This document shows, piece by piece, positions 37,499-46,571 of a stretch of 64,000 nucleotides of DNA. Location of the stretch: contig CAMDQC010000001.1 in assembly GCA_945905735.1 (NCBI GenBank), forward strand, positions 1 to 64,000. The letters are read 5' to 3'. How positions within the stretch are numbered: the stretch's first letter is position 1; each line of letters begins with the position of its first letter. Source of the DNA: Prosthecobacter debontii (GTDB lineage Bacteria > Verrucomicrobiota > Verrucomicrobiia > Chthoniobacterales > Chthoniobacteraceae). A model generated the notes under the pieces. It saw only the letters and a list, made by a program, of their open reading frames with translations. It was not told the origin of the DNA and did not search any database. A program made the position numbers and the translations under genes.

Positions 37499-37573
37499 TC
37501 ACGGCGCGACTGCGAAGGGCTGGCGGTCGGCGAGATGGTCCATCACCACATCGGAATCGAGGATGACTCTACA
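37499..37573 (-). pseudogene. PIN-domain toxin N-terminal remnant
   Basis: On the minus strand the segment CRVILDSDVVMDHLADRQPF is followed by AVAP and TGA (37499-37501). It matches the first beta strand and helix of PIN-domain proteins of the LDSDVLMDYLADRQPF type, including the catalytic Asp. The position expected for the start reads TGTAGA rather than ATG, and nothing PIN-like follows, so only about 22 codons survive. It sits in the gap between the secretin-like and GT-C genes. Confidence 0.55.
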
Positions 37574-37600
37574 CGGGGGAACGAATCGGAACGGGGGAAT

Positions 37601-37626
37601 TGGCGAGGAAAGAGAACGTTGTTTTT
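37601..37626. repeat. 26-bp identical repeat, copy B
   Basis: Second copy of the block at 36477-36502, in the same orientation. It lies 32 bases before the ATG of the GT-C glycosyltransferase gene, within its probable leader, and just behind the PIN remnant. Confidence 0.85.
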
Positions 37627-37658
37627 TGCGATGGTTCCCTGTTACCAACCTCCTTCTT

Positions 37659-39176
37659 ATGTCAAACCGCCGCCACGCCATTCTCCTTTTTCTCACCGTC
37701 TTGGCGGCCGGGCTTGCGGTGTTTGGACGGCATAATGAGTTCTCTTTTTACTACCACCCAGATGAGCCAGGGAAGGTGGCGCAAATCATCCGGCACAAGC
37801 GGAACTTTCACCACCCGATGATGATGCTCTCGACGGTGAACATCGCGCGCTACGTCGTCCTGCGGGGAGACGCGCAAAAGGACCCGCAAAAAGTCGTGAT
37901 GGTCGGCCGGTGGGCTACAGCAGCCGCGTCTGCGCTGGCGGCTGCGGCGCTGGCCGTGTTGGCTTTTCGCACGTTCGGTGCGGCGGCAGGCTGGGCGTTC
38001 GGGCTGCTCGCGGTCACGAATCCGCTCCTTTTCGAGCTGGCTCACTATTTTAAGGAAGACCCGTGGATGATGGCTGGAATCGCATGTTTCTGCCTTGCGC
38101 TGAACGCCTTTAGCGAGACTCCTACGCGGCGATGCCTACACCTTCTCGCGGCTGCGGCGGCGATGGCGGCTGCGGGGAAATATATCGCTTTCCTGTTCCT
38201 GCCGGTCGCCCTGTGGCTCGTGTGGAAAAGGACCACCCCCGGCGAGAGGAAGGCGCAACTGCTGCCGTTTCTAGCGACGTTTGCTGGGGTGTGGCTGCTT
38301 TTTAATCTGCCGTTCTTGCGCTCCCCGAGCCTTCTTTTTGCGAGCTTGCACGAGGAGAGCACCAAGCTCGCAGGGCTGACGGATGGCGTGTCTCGGAACG
38401 TACCTCACGGGTTCTACCTGATCGTGCAGAGAATGTATGGCGGGTGGACGCTGCCGGTGATTTCGCTCCTGTGGCTGGGTGCGGCGATTTGGACGCCGAG
38501 AAAGATCACAGCGGCAGAGTGGCTTCTCGCCGCCACTGCGGTTTCGCAATTTGTGCTCTACAGCTTCGTCCCGAAGACGGCTTCGCGGTATCATTTGCCG
38601 ATCTCGTTGGCGTTTGGATTCCTCGCGGTTGCCGGGCTTGCGCGTTTGCTGGCGGGCGTTCGCGACCGGGTGTGGCTCTGGCGCGGTGGGCTCGCGGCGG
38701 GTGCGGCGCTCGTGGGAGTGGCTGTATTTTTTCAAGTACGGTCGCTACAGGCTATTGATGCGGGACTGACCGCAGATGATCGCGCGCGGCTCATTGAGTG
38801 GGTCCGTGCGAATGTCCCTGCGGACGCTGTGCTGGCGCAGGATCAGGCCGTGTATCTCCCCGATCCTGCGAGGATAGAGCGGTCGAACTCACCTCTGCTC
38901 CCGCAACGAATCGTCGGAGGGAAAAAAGAGTCTGCCGACCTAGGGAGCATCGCGGATTTGCGGGCACAGGGCGTGACGCATGTTGCGATCTGCGGTCGCA
39001 CTTACTTGCGTTATCTCGACGAGAACAAGACAGACAAAAACGGCTCGAATCGAACACCAGAGCGGGTTTTCTACGAGACGCTGCTAAAAAAAGGGCGCAT
39101 CGTTTGGTCGTCGGAGTTTGGGCAAGTGACCCACCTTCAACCAGGGCTGAAGCTCGTGGATATCACCGGCCTGTAG
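37659..39176 (+). CDS. GT-C fold membrane glycosyltransferase (GT39/PMT-like)
   Basis: A 505-residue polytopic membrane protein from MSNRRHAILLFLTVLAAGLA, with about ten hydrophobic segments and a short periplasmic C-terminal domain. The first outer loop contains FYYHPDEPGKVAQI, with the acidic pair typical of the catalytic loop of GT-C enzymes that use polyprenyl-phosphate sugars; HYFKEDPWMMAGI is a second conserved-looking loop. The C-terminus (LIEWVRANVPADAVLAQDQA, VTHVAICGRTYLRYL) is of the kind found in ArnT/PMT_2 relatives. Acceptor and sugar cannot be told. With glf nearby it fits an envelope-glycan locus. A longer frame starting at 37563 crosses the 26-bp repeat and is not used. Confidence 0.78.
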   Translation: MSNRRHAILLFLTVLAAGLAVFGRHNEFSFYYHPDEPGKVAQIIRHKRNFHHPMMMLSTVNIARYVVLRGDAQKDPQKVVMVGRWATAAASALAAAALAVLAFRTFGAAAGWAFGLLAVTNPLLFELAHYFKEDPWMMAGIACFCLALNAFSETPTRRCLHLLAAAAAMAAAGKYIAFLFLPVALWLVWKRTTPGERKAQLLPFLATFAGVWLLFNLPFLRSPSLLFASLHEESTKLAGLTDGVSRNVPHGFYLIVQRMYGGWTLPVISLLWLGAAIWTPRKITAAEWLLAATAVSQFVLYSFVPKTASRYHLPISLAFGFLAVAGLARLLAGVRDRVWLWRGGLAAGAALVGVAVFFQVRSLQAIDAGLTADDRARLIEWVRANVPADAVLAQDQAVYLPDPARIERSNSPLLPQRIVGGKKESADLGSIADLRAQGVTHVAICGRTYLRYLDENKTDKNGSNRTPERVFYETLLKKGRIVWSSEFGQVTHLQPGLKLVDITGL

Positions 39177-39254
39177 TTCGAAAAGCGGGGAAGAAATTAT
39201 AGAAATTATAAAACCCTGATCGCCGTGGCGCGGTTACGGCTTTTATGGTTTTCC

Positions 39255-39662
39255 ATGATAAACCTAACGCGAATAAACGAATTGGAGAACGACCACGACA
39301 CGGCTCTTGCAAGTGCTGTGGTCGCTAATCCGAAGTGTTTCGCAGTCGCCATTTTCACTCAGCAGTATCGTGAAGTCCGCGACTTCTACGTCGATATTCT
39401 AAACGCCCGCATCACCAACGAAAAGCCGGACCGCATCTGCGAACTGGAGCTCGGTGGAGTGCCTCTGTGTTTGCGAGCCTGTGAGCACGGCGAACTCGTG
39501 AGCTACTTTCACATGCACCTCGCGCTGAAGCATCAGGACTCCGTGCTCGGCGAGCTTCGCCGCCGTGGAATCATCGTCACTTCCGTAGGGCAATATAACA
39601 ATTTCCGCGACCCAGAAGGGCGCGTCATCAAACTCACCGAGGAGCGCGTGAACGTGAGTTGA
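39255..39662 (+). CDS. VOC (glyoxalase/bleomycin-resistance fold) protein
   Basis: A 135-residue protein from MINLTRINELENDHDTALAS, with a 25-residue N-terminal extension and one vicinal-oxygen-chelate module: FAVAIFTQQYREVRDFYVDI, GVPLCLRACEHGELVSYFHM, and the typical end FRDPEGRVIKLTEE. Candidate metal ligands are the H and E residues of CEHGE, FHMH and the final TEE, but the enzymatic type is not recognisable. It is probably a lone gene; no operon partner lies within 75 bases on the same strand. Confidence 0.75.
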   Translation: MINLTRINELENDHDTALASAVVANPKCFAVAIFTQQYREVRDFYVDILNARITNEKPDRICELELGGVPLCLRACEHGELVSYFHMHLALKHQDSVLGELRRRGIIVTSVGQYNNFRDPEGRVIKLTEERVNVS

Positions 39663-39832
39663 ACACAATTTCGCGGAGCGGGTGGGTTTTGGTTGGGCTG
39701 CTGATGCCCGCCTACTCCGTGAATACTTTTGGGCGTGCATTCGCACCCCTCCCGCAGGGCGGGGCACCGGTTGGTTGGGCTTAATTAACGGTGTTCTTCC
39801 CTGCGGATTCTTTTTGCAGAGGGATGTTCGAT

Positions 39833-40423
39833 TTAGAAAAGCCCGAGCACAGACGCGCGGGCCGCGAGACATTGCCGGGCACGCATCAGGCGGATGGCGA
39901 CATTGGCCTGCGTGAGCCCCGTGCGCGCAGCGACTTCGCGGGCTGTGAGGCCGTCGAAATAATGAAGCTCCACCACTTGCCGAAAGCCCGTCTGGAGCGA
40001 CTCGACGAGCTCGCGCGCGGCGTAGATCCGCTCATTGACTCCCTCTGCTGGAGCTTCGAGCAGCGCCTGCACGTAAGCGTCCCCATCTTCGACTAAAACC
40101 GCGCCGTTGCGGTAAAGGCCACGCAATTTATCCACGCACACATTCGCGGCGATAGACGTGAGCCACGAGGAGAAACACCGGCTCGCATCGAACCGCTGGA
40201 GAGACTGAAACGCTCGGGACATCGAATCTTGTGCGGAGTCCTCGATCAGCCACAGGTGCGGCAGTCGGCGGGCGCAGACGTGGCGGACGAGCGGCAGGTA
40301 TTTTTCGAAGAGCCAACTGGCGGCAGCCTCGTCGCCGTGCTCCAACCAGCCTTGGATCGCGCTGGTATCGGTGTACCCGAAGGTCGCCTGAGAAACGGAA
40401 TCAAATGTGAGAACGGAAATCAT
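39833..40423 (-). CDS. ECF RNA polymerase sigma factor
   Basis: A 196-residue sigma factor. Region 2 spans about 35-105 (WLFEKYLPLVRHVCARRLPH, IEDSAQDSMSRAFQSLQRFD, FSSWLTSIAANVCVDKLR) and region 4 about 135-190 (LQTGFRQVVELHYFDGLTAR, EVAARTGLTQANVAIRLMRA). It differs from the factor at 30.7 kb in lacking the FANWAIGYAR signature, so it belongs to another ECF group. No anti-sigma gene adjoins. The only candidate partner is the small secreted protein encoded 12 bases upstream, which would be co-transcribed. Its targets cannot be told. Confidence 0.88.
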   Translation of the reverse strand: MISVLTFDSVSQATFGYTDTSAIQGWLEHGDEAAASWLFEKYLPLVRHVCARRLPHLWLIEDSAQDSMSRAFQSLQRFDASRCFSSWLTSIAANVCVDKLRGLYRNGAVLVEDGDAYVQALLEAPAEGVNERIYAARELVESLQTGFRQVVELHYFDGLTAREVAARTGLTQANVAIRLMRARQCLAARASVLGLF

Positions 40424-40435
40424 AAATGGCGGAGT

Positions 40436-40663
40436 TTAACGTGGGCGACCGTTGGGCTGTTTTGGGAAGCGCAACTTCCACGCTTCCGCAGTGTCTGGTG
40501 AAACGCGGATGGAGCCACGCCCTCCCAGACCATTGGCCGTGTCGAGGCCCGAAGCAGGTTGGAGTTTCGCAGGTTGGAGCAAGGATTCCGAAGGCTCGCC
40601 GGGGGCCGAAAATGCAGTGGAAGCGGTCGTGCTCGCGATGATGATGAACAGGATATTTTTCAT
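40436..40663 (-). CDS. Small secreted protein upstream of the ECF sigma gene
   Basis: A 75-residue frame starting MKNILFIIIASTTASTAFSA, a good signal peptide, followed by a Pro/Gly-rich mature part (GLDTANGLGGRGSIRVSPDT, ending PKQPNGRPR). It stops 12 bases before the ECF sigma ATG on the same strand, suggesting co-transcription, and diverges from the S41-like gene. No family was recognised. A longer frame upstream to 41017 runs into the neighbouring gene's territory and is disregarded. The secretion signal is the main reason to believe the gene. Confidence 0.55.
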   Translation of the reverse strand: MKNILFIIIASTTASTAFSAPGEPSESLLQPAKLQPASGLDTANGLGGRGSIRVSPDTAEAWKLRFPKQPNGRPR

Positions 40664-40805
40664 AGGCTCTTGGTTCTTGAGCCGGAGCATCGCACCCGGT
40701 TGTAAAGGTTTCATCGGGACGGATAGGGAGAATTGTAAAGTTGAAGTAAGTTTTTGCCCGCGCTCGCTTGGCAATCGCAAGCGCAGCCGATACGGTGGCG
40801 CAGTC

Positions 40806-41954
40806 ATGATCAAAACCGCAGCTTTTCTCGCGCTTACTGCATCGCTCGTCGCCCAGCAGAATCTCCCCGAGCCGAAGTTGGTCGAGAGCAAGCCAGAGCC
40901 CGTGCTCAAGGTCACACCGCCTGTCCTCATGCCCCCGCCAAAGCCCACCGGACCAGCCGTGCTCCCCGCTCGAGAGGCGGCAGACGCTCTCGGCGACGGG
41001 GAGCTAAAAAGTATCATTGAAACCCTCCGCGCGACCTACGTGCGGCCGGGCGAACTCGAAGAGCCCGCTCTGGATCGAGCGCGCCTCCAAGGGCTACTGG
41101 AGCGGCTCGGTAACGGCGTCCGAGTGCTCGCTGGCCCATCATCGGGAGCGACGGAGCAGCAGCCGTATCGCGCGGAGATTTTGCCGCAAAATATCGGCTA
41201 CATCGGGCTGGGCACCTTGAGCGCGGAATCCATCGCAGCACTCGATGCCACGCTCGCTGGCTACAAGACGCCGCCGCCTGCAATGATCCTCGATTTGCGC
41301 GCCACGCCGCCCCACGCCGAGTTTGAGCAAGCTGCGGAGGTGTGTCGCCGGTTTTGTCCGAAAGGACGCATCCTGTTCACCATCAAACGCACACGCGCTA
41401 ACGACGAAGAAATCCTCACCTCCCGCATGAACCCGAGCTGGCGCGGCACACTTATCGCGCTCGTGGATAGCGACACTGCAGGCTCTGCAGAAGTCATCGC
41501 CGCAGTTCTGCGCACCCACACCGGAGCGTATGTGATCGGCCAGCAGACGAGGGGCGAGGCTGCGCAATTTGAGGAAGTGACTTTGGAAAAAGGGCGTGTG
41601 CTCAAAGTCGCGGTCGGCGAAGTGACGCTGCCGGATGCGACGCCCGTATTTCCCGGCGGGCTGCACCCCGATCTGCTCGTGGATGTCCCGCAAGCGAACA
41701 CGGACGAGATTCTGTTTGCTGCCCAGTCGGAAAAGGAAATCATCGCGTTCGCTACTGATAAAGAGCGCCCGCGCCTGAACGAGGCCGCACTAGTTGCCGG
41801 GACGAACCCTGAGATGGACGCCGCGCAGGAGCGCCAAAAACTCAAAGACGCAGGGCAGACCCCGAAACTCACTCCGCGCGATATTGTGCTTCAGCGGGCA
41901 ATCGATTTCGTCACCGCGATCCAAGTCCATGAGTCTGGAATACCCAAACGGTAG
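40806..41954 (+). CDS. S41 peptidase-like secreted protein, catalytic residues not conserved
   Basis: A 382-residue exported protein (MIKTAAFLALTASLVAQ signal). The central region has the tail-specific protease fold: IGYIGLGTLSAESIAALDAT, PPPAMILDLRATPPH, RGTLIALVDSDTAGSAEVIA, TGAYVIGQQTRGEA, VAVGEVTLPDATPVFPGGLH. In active S41 enzymes the two key sites read GSASASE and TFGKG; here the second is TRGEA, with Glu where the catalytic Lys should be, and the nucleophile position falls on Gly next to Ser. A PDZ domain is not apparent. It is probably a non-catalytic relative, perhaps a binding or scaffold protein. The start at ATG 40806 is chosen for its signal peptide; a frame reaching back to 40452 overlaps the divergent small gene. 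Confidence 0.72.
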   Translation: MIKTAAFLALTASLVAQQNLPEPKLVESKPEPVLKVTPPVLMPPPKPTGPAVLPAREAADALGDGELKSIIETLRATYVRPGELEEPALDRARLQGLLERLGNGVRVLAGPSSGATEQQPYRAEILPQNIGYIGLGTLSAESIAALDATLAGYKTPPPAMILDLRATPPHAEFEQAAEVCRRFCPKGRILFTIKRTRANDEEILTSRMNPSWRGTLIALVDSDTAGSAEVIAAVLRTHTGAYVIGQQTRGEAAQFEEVTLEKGRVLKVAVGEVTLPDATPVFPGGLHPDLLVDVPQANTDEILFAAQSEKEIIAFATDKERPRLNEAALVAGTNPEMDAAQERQKLKDAGQTPKLTPRDIVLQRAIDFVTAIQVHESGIPKR

Positions 41955-42158
41955 GCGCGCAGTGTTTGGGAATACCGAGTTAGTCGGTCCGGCAGAAGGC
42001 TCGGAGTGTATCGACTGGATTCCGGGGCAAATGGTTTGCCGTCCAGCTTTCTGCGTCAGTGCTACTCAGCCCGAACGTTGTGATCTGCGTTCGAATCGCG
42101 GTGTTCGTCTTTCGTCATTGCCTCTAAAGGCATAGCCCTTGCTGAATCACTACAGTCC

Positions 42159-42740
42159 ATGCTCATCCATCCGTCTACTTCCGGGAGCCGCGTTACCGCG
42201 GGGCGCAATCGGCGCGCTTTCCTCGTATGGACGATGATGTATTTTTGTCTAGCGGGGTTGGTCTTCGGGCAGGATAGCGGGAACGAATATCAGAAAAAGG
42301 CCGTCCATATCGGCAAACTCGCCCGCTATGTCGAATGGCCAAAAGATAAGATGGGGACAGGGATTCCCCTCGTCATCGGGGTCTTCGGGACGGACTTTGC
42401 ATCGGACCAAATCCGGGAAGTTGTCGGCAGAAAGCCGATAAATGGACGTGAGGTAGTCGTGAAGACGTGCTCGACCATTCAGGAGGCGGCTGGTTGCCAT
42501 ATGTTGTTTGTATCCCGCTCGGAAGAGGGCCGACTTTCCGCTATCCTCCGAAAGGTGCGGGGAGAGCCAGTTCTCACGGCGGGAGAATGCGACTCATTTT
42601 TGAAGGAAGGCGGCATCATCAACCTGCGCACGTTCGGAAACGAAGTGAACATGGAGATTAACGAAAAAAATGCACGACGCTCCGACCTCAAGATCAGCCC
42701 TCGGCTCGTGAACTTCGGAGAAGGAGGGGTCGGCGGATGA
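42159..42740 (+). CDS. YfiR family periplasmic protein
   Basis: A 193-residue exported protein with a long signal region (hydrophobic MMYFCLAGLVFGQ at about 25-38). The mature part matches YfiR (DUF4154): QKKAVHIGKLARYVEWPKDK, PLVIGVFGTDFASDQI, INGREVVVKTCSTIQEAAGC, HMLFVSRSEEGRLSAILRKV, GGIINLRTFGNEVNMEINEK, SDLKISPRLVNF. In Pseudomonas YfiR restrains a membrane diguanylate cyclase; in many other bacteria, as here, the gene is followed by a histidine kinase whose periplasmic sensor it presumably controls. Its TGA overlaps the kinase ATG (ATGA at 42737-42740). The 204 bases before it hold no gene. Confidence 0.88.
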   Translation: MLIHPSTSGSRVTAGRNRRAFLVWTMMYFCLAGLVFGQDSGNEYQKKAVHIGKLARYVEWPKDKMGTGIPLVIGVFGTDFASDQIREVVGRKPINGREVVVKTCSTIQEAAGCHMLFVSRSEEGRLSAILRKVRGEPVLTAGECDSFLKEGGIINLRTFGNEVNMEINEKNARRSDLKISPRLVNFGEGGVGG

Positions 42741-44353
42741 GTAGCTTTTTTCGCCATGCGCCGATTCGGAGCAAGCTCCGCTTCATCATCCTAACGACCT
42801 GCATCGTCTCGCTATTGGTCGCCTGCGCCACACTATTTGCGGTGCAGTTCTATTTTTTCCGGAAGACTTTCATCCAAGACATGAAATCCACGGCGGAAAT
42901 GATCGCCGCGCAGAGCATTGGCGCGGTCGATTTTGAAAGCCGGACCGTGGGAGCGGAGATTATCGGCACCTTATCGGCTAAGGTGGGGATCACCGGGGCC
43001 GCGTTGTTTTTGAAGACTGGAGCGGAGCTTGCGACGTTTGGGCGCATGGATGAGCGGCTGACTGCACGGATTCAGCGAGCCGCCCCCCAGCAGTGGTGGG
43101 AAGGCGGCGACCTTTACTTCGAGCATCCAGTCATCCGCGATCAAGAGCACATCGGGACGCTCTACATCAAGGCGGACTATCGGGAGCAATCGGGACGCTT
43201 GGTGAGTCTCTACATCGGCATTTTCTGCATGGTGCTCGGAATATCGGTCCTTGTTGCATGGGTCATCTCCATCCGCATGGGCCGACTGATTAGCACCCCG
43301 ATCCAGAAGCTCGCGGAAACCGCCCGCGCTATTGCGGCGAAAGACGACTACCACCTCCGCGCCGAGCAACTCGCCGATGATGAAGTCGGCGAGTTTACAA
43401 AGACGTTCAACTTCATGCTCGATCAGGTCGAGTTTCGCGACGCGGCCTTGCGCCACGAAATCGATGAGCGCAACCGTGCCGAACGCGAGCTCCAAGAAGC
43501 GCAAGCGCAGCTTGTGCAAGCCTCGCATCAAGCAGGCATGGCAGAAGTCGCCACGGGCGTATTGCACAATGTGGGCAACGTCCTCAACAGCGTGAATGTC
43601 TCGGCCGCGCTGATCTCCGAAAAACTCAACGGCGACCGCCTAGAGAAGCTCCAGAAAACGGCGTCGATGATGATCGAACGGAACGGCAGCCTCGCCGACT
43701 TCATCGCGAACGATCCGAAGGGAAAGCTCATCCCTTCCTATCTTGTGAACCTCGGTAAGCACTTAATTTCCGAACGCAATGAAGCGTTGACCGAGCTGGA
43801 GTCGCTCGCGCGAAACATTGAGCACATCAAAGAAATCGTCTCCATGCAGCAGAGCCACGCGCGCGTCTTTGGGCTCGTCGAACGCATCAAGCCCGAGTTG
43901 CTCGTGGACGACGCCATCCGCATGGTGATGGTCAGCCTTCGCCGTCATCAAATCGAGCTCGTCCGCGTGGTGGAAAGCTCACGGCCCGTGGATGTGGATC
44001 GCCACAAAGTCCTGCAGATTCTAGTCAACCTCCTGCGCAACGCAAAGCACGCCATGGAGAACCTCGCCTCCGACATCCGTCGCATTACGGTGCACGTCGC
44101 TTGCGACGAATTGGAAGGCGTCGCGATCACCGTCCTCGACACCGGTTGCGGCATTCCCGCCGCGAACCTCACGAAGATTTTCTCTCACGGATTTACTACA
44201 CGGAAAGACGGACATGGCTTCGGCCTGCACAGCTCTGCGCTGGCAGCTCAACAGATGGGCGGAAGTCTTTCTGCAAGTAGCGATGGTCCTGGGCACGGGG
44301 CCAGCTTTGTTCTTCGACTTCCACCTGTTAATCAGGAGGTCACGACAGCGTAA
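42737..44353 (+). CDS. Membrane sensor histidine kinase with HAMP domain
   Basis: A 538-residue kinase. Transmembrane segments at about 17-37 and 155-178 flank a periplasmic sensor of about 115 residues; a HAMP linker follows (MGRLISTPIQKLAETARAIA, FTKTFNFMLDQV) and a coiled coil (RNRAERELQEAQAQLVQ). The phosphoacceptor His lies near 276 in ATGVLHNVGNVLNS, a variant H-box, and the ATPase domain shows NLLRNAKHAM (N box), LDTGCGIP (G1) and GHGFGLHSSALA (G2). It is coupled to the YfiR gene by a 4-base overlap and followed after two bases by the hybrid regulator. The YfiR partner and the outer sensor suggest it answers an envelope signal. Confidence 0.92.
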   Translation: MSSFFRHAPIRSKLRFIILTTCIVSLLVACATLFAVQFYFFRKTFIQDMKSTAEMIAAQSIGAVDFESRTVGAEIIGTLSAKVGITGAALFLKTGAELATFGRMDERLTARIQRAAPQQWWEGGDLYFEHPVIRDQEHIGTLYIKADYREQSGRLVSLYIGIFCMVLGISVLVAWVISIRMGRLISTPIQKLAETARAIAAKDDYHLRAEQLADDEVGEFTKTFNFMLDQVEFRDAALRHEIDERNRAERELQEAQAQLVQASHQAGMAEVATGVLHNVGNVLNSVNVSAALISEKLNGDRLEKLQKTASMMIERNGSLADFIANDPKGKLIPSYLVNLGKHLISERNEALTELESLARNIEHIKEIVSMQQSHARVFGLVERIKPELLVDDAIRMVMVSLRRHQIELVRVVESSRPVDVDRHKVLQILVNLLRNAKHAMENLASDIRRITVHVACDELEGVAITVLDTGCGIPAANLTKIFSHGFTTRKDGHGFGLHSSALAAQQMGGSLSASSDGPGHGASFVLRLPPVNQEVTTA

Positions 44354-44355
44354 CT

Positions 44356-46452
44356 ATGCAGCCCAATCACAGAATCCTACTCGTGGATGATAATCCAAGT
44401 ATCCACGACGACTTTCGCAAAATCCTACTCGGTAGTCAGGCGCGCAATGACGCCCTTGATGCCGCTGAGGCGATCCTTTTCGATGAGTCCGCGCACGACA
44501 AAACTGCGGCCCACGAATTCATCGTCGAGTCCGCTTTTCAAGGCCAGGAAGCCTTGGAGCGCGTGAAGCAGGCGATTGCTGAAGGCGAGCCATACGCGAT
44601 GGCGTTTGTGGATGTCCGTATGCCCCCCGGCTGGGACGGCATCGAGACGATCTCCCATCTGTGGAAAGTGGACCCCGGCCTTCAAATCGTCGTTTGCACC
44701 GCGTACTCCGACTATTCGTGGGATAAAATGACCGCCAAAATTGGCGTCAGCGATAACGTCGTCATCCTCAAAAAACCCTTCGACAATATCGAAGTCCTCC
44801 AACTCGCCCACGCTCTTACGAAGAAGTGGCTCGTCACCCGCCAGGCCCAGCTCAAAGTGGAGGAACTCGCCGACATGGTGAAGGCCCGGACGAGAGAGCT
44901 GGAGCACACGAACGGCGAACTCCGCCAAAGCGAGGCGCGCTTCTCCCAAGCCTTCCAGACCTCCCCCATCCCGCAGGCCATCCAGACTTTGCACGCCCAG
45001 CGTTTCGTGGATGTGAACGCTGCATTTCTCAAAATGACCGGCTTCACCCGCGAGGAAGTCGTAGGGCGCACCCCGCTCGATCTCCGCCTCTGCCTGGACT
45101 ACGAGAGCCGCTTCCTCGCCGCCGCACGCGATGGCAAGATCGTCCGCGACACAGAAGCGCAGATCAGCACTCGCAGCGGTGAACTGCGGAGCGCACTGCT
45201 CTCCATTGAGCCCTTCGACCTCGCTGGAGAGAAGCACGTCCTGATCATGGCGCAAGATTTGACCGAGCGGCATCAGCTCGAAAACCAGCTCCGCCAAGCG
45301 CAGAAGATGGAAGCCGTCGGCCAACTCGCAGCAGGCATCGCGCACGATTTTAATAACCTTCTCACCATCATCCAAGGCCACGCCAGTATGCACCTCGACG
45401 ACCCCGCGCTCGAAGCCTCGGTGAACGCCTCGCTCCACCAGATCAACGGTGCCGGAGAACGCGCTGCTGACCTCACGAAGAAGCTCCTCACTTTCTCCCG
45501 GCGTGGAATGGTGCGGCCCAAGGTGCTCGATCTCAACGATGACATCCACAACATCGGGCGGATGCTCCGCCGACTTCTCGGCGAAAAACTACAGCTCAAT
45601 TTCAATTTGAAGCCGATGCTCCCTCGGATCTACGCCGACGGCACCAGCATGGAGCAAGTGCTCATGAATCTTACCCTCAACGCACGCGACGCGATGGCGG
45701 AGGGCGGAACGATCACCATCTCCACGACTGCCGTTACCTTCACCGACGACGGTCCATTTAAAAACCCCGACGCCCGCCCCGGCGAATACGTCTGCATGAC
45801 GGTCGCCGATACCGGCACCGGTATGAGCGAAGAGACGTGCAGCCGTATCTTCGAGCCATTCTTCACCACCAAGAGTCTCAACAAAGGCACCGGTATGGGC
45901 TTGGCCACCGTTTATGGCATCGTGAAGCAACACGAGGGATGGATCGACGTGGATACCGCCATCGGCGAAGGCACGGTGTTCCGCGTCTATATCCCCGTGA
46001 CGGATAAGCCGCTGGTCATCGAAGAAGCGCCATCCTTCGCCCCAGCCTCCGACGACGGCAACCACACGATCTTTGTCGTGGAAGACGACGCCGCCGTCCG
46101 CTCGCTCGTCGTCGAAGTTTTGCAGAGCTTTAATTACAACGTCATCGAAGCTGAAAACGGCGATAGCGCCATCGCCATGTGGCCCGGTCTGCGCGACAAT
46201 GTGGACCTCCTCCTCACCGACATGGTCATGCCCGGCACCGCCAACGGCCTCGACGTCGCCCGCCACTGCCTCGGCAACAAACCCGACCTAAAAGTCATCT
46301 ACACCAGTGGCTACAGCAGCGAACTTTTCGGCAGTAATGTGAAGCTTCTCGAAGGCGTGAACTACCTCCCAAAGCCGTATCTCTCCAACAAGCTCACCAC
46401 CATCATCCGCAACGCGCTCGAGCCAGAAATCGTCGCCGCAGTGCCCGCCTGA
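44356..46452 (+). CDS. Hybrid response regulator / PAS / histidine kinase / receiver protein
   Basis: A 698-residue cytoplasmic phosphorelay protein. An N-terminal receiver (1-165) has [15 protein letters not shown], the phospho-Asp in [13 protein letters not shown] and the Lys in VILKKPF. A coiled linker leads to a PAS domain about 195-310 ([20 protein letters not shown]). The kinase core has the H-box [16 protein letters not shown] near 325-335, N box [12 protein letters not shown]1 [11 protein letters not shown] and G2 [12 protein letters not shown]; a second receiver about 575-690 has [21 protein letters not shown] and LPKPYL. The first receiver probably takes phosphate from the adjacent kinase. 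No DNA-binding output is present, so a downstream partner must lie elsewhere. It is the last gene of the three-gene operon. Confidence 0.93.
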   Translation: MQPNHRILLVDDNPSIHDDFRKILLGSQARNDALDAAEAILFDESAHDKTAAHEFIVESAFQGQEALERVKQAIAEGEPYAMAFVDVRMPPGWDGIETISHLWKVDPGLQIVVCTAYSDYSWDKMTAKIGVSDNVVILKKPFDNIEVLQLAHALTKKWLVTRQAQLKVEELADMVKARTRELEHTNGELRQSEARFSQAFQTSPIPQAIQTLHAQRFVDVNAAFLKMTGFTREEVVGRTPLDLRLCLDYESRFLAAARDGKIVRDTEAQISTRSGELRSALLSIEPFDLAGEKHVLIMAQDLTERHQLENQLRQAQKMEAVGQLAAGIAHDFNNLLTIIQGHASMHLDDPALEASVNASLHQINGAGERAADLTKKLLTFSRRGMVRPKVLDLNDDIHNIGRMLRRLLGEKLQLNFNLKPMLPRIYADGTSMEQVLMNLTLNARDAMAEGGTITISTTAVTFTDDGPFKNPDARPGEYVCMTVADTGTGMSEETCSRIFEPFFTTKSLNKGTGMGLATVYGIVKQHEGWIDVDTAIGEGTVFRVYIPVTDKPLVIEEAPSFAPASDDGNHTIFVVEDDAAVRSLVVEVLQSFNYNVIEAENGDSAIAMWPGLRDNVDLLLTDMVMPGTANGLDVARHCLGNKPDLKVIYTSGYSSELFGSNVKLLEGVNYLPKPYLSNKLTTIIRNALEPEIVAAVPA

Positions 46453-46571
46453 CGCATCATAACAGCAGCGTGCTCGGGCGGGGGGAAGCAGCCGTGCGGA
46501 GTGCTACTCCGCCCTCACCGCTGCACAGGTGCGCCTTGCTCTCGCACGTAAGTAGGACCATAAACCCTCCT

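Noticed and set aside
39700-39830. Small gene between the VOC and ECF sigma genes
   Set aside because: Open frames here have no start context, signal or recognisable motif.
46495-46511. Terminator after the hybrid regulator gene
   Set aside because: There is a 7-base hairpin (GCGGAGT-GCT-ACTCCGC) but no U-run follows it.
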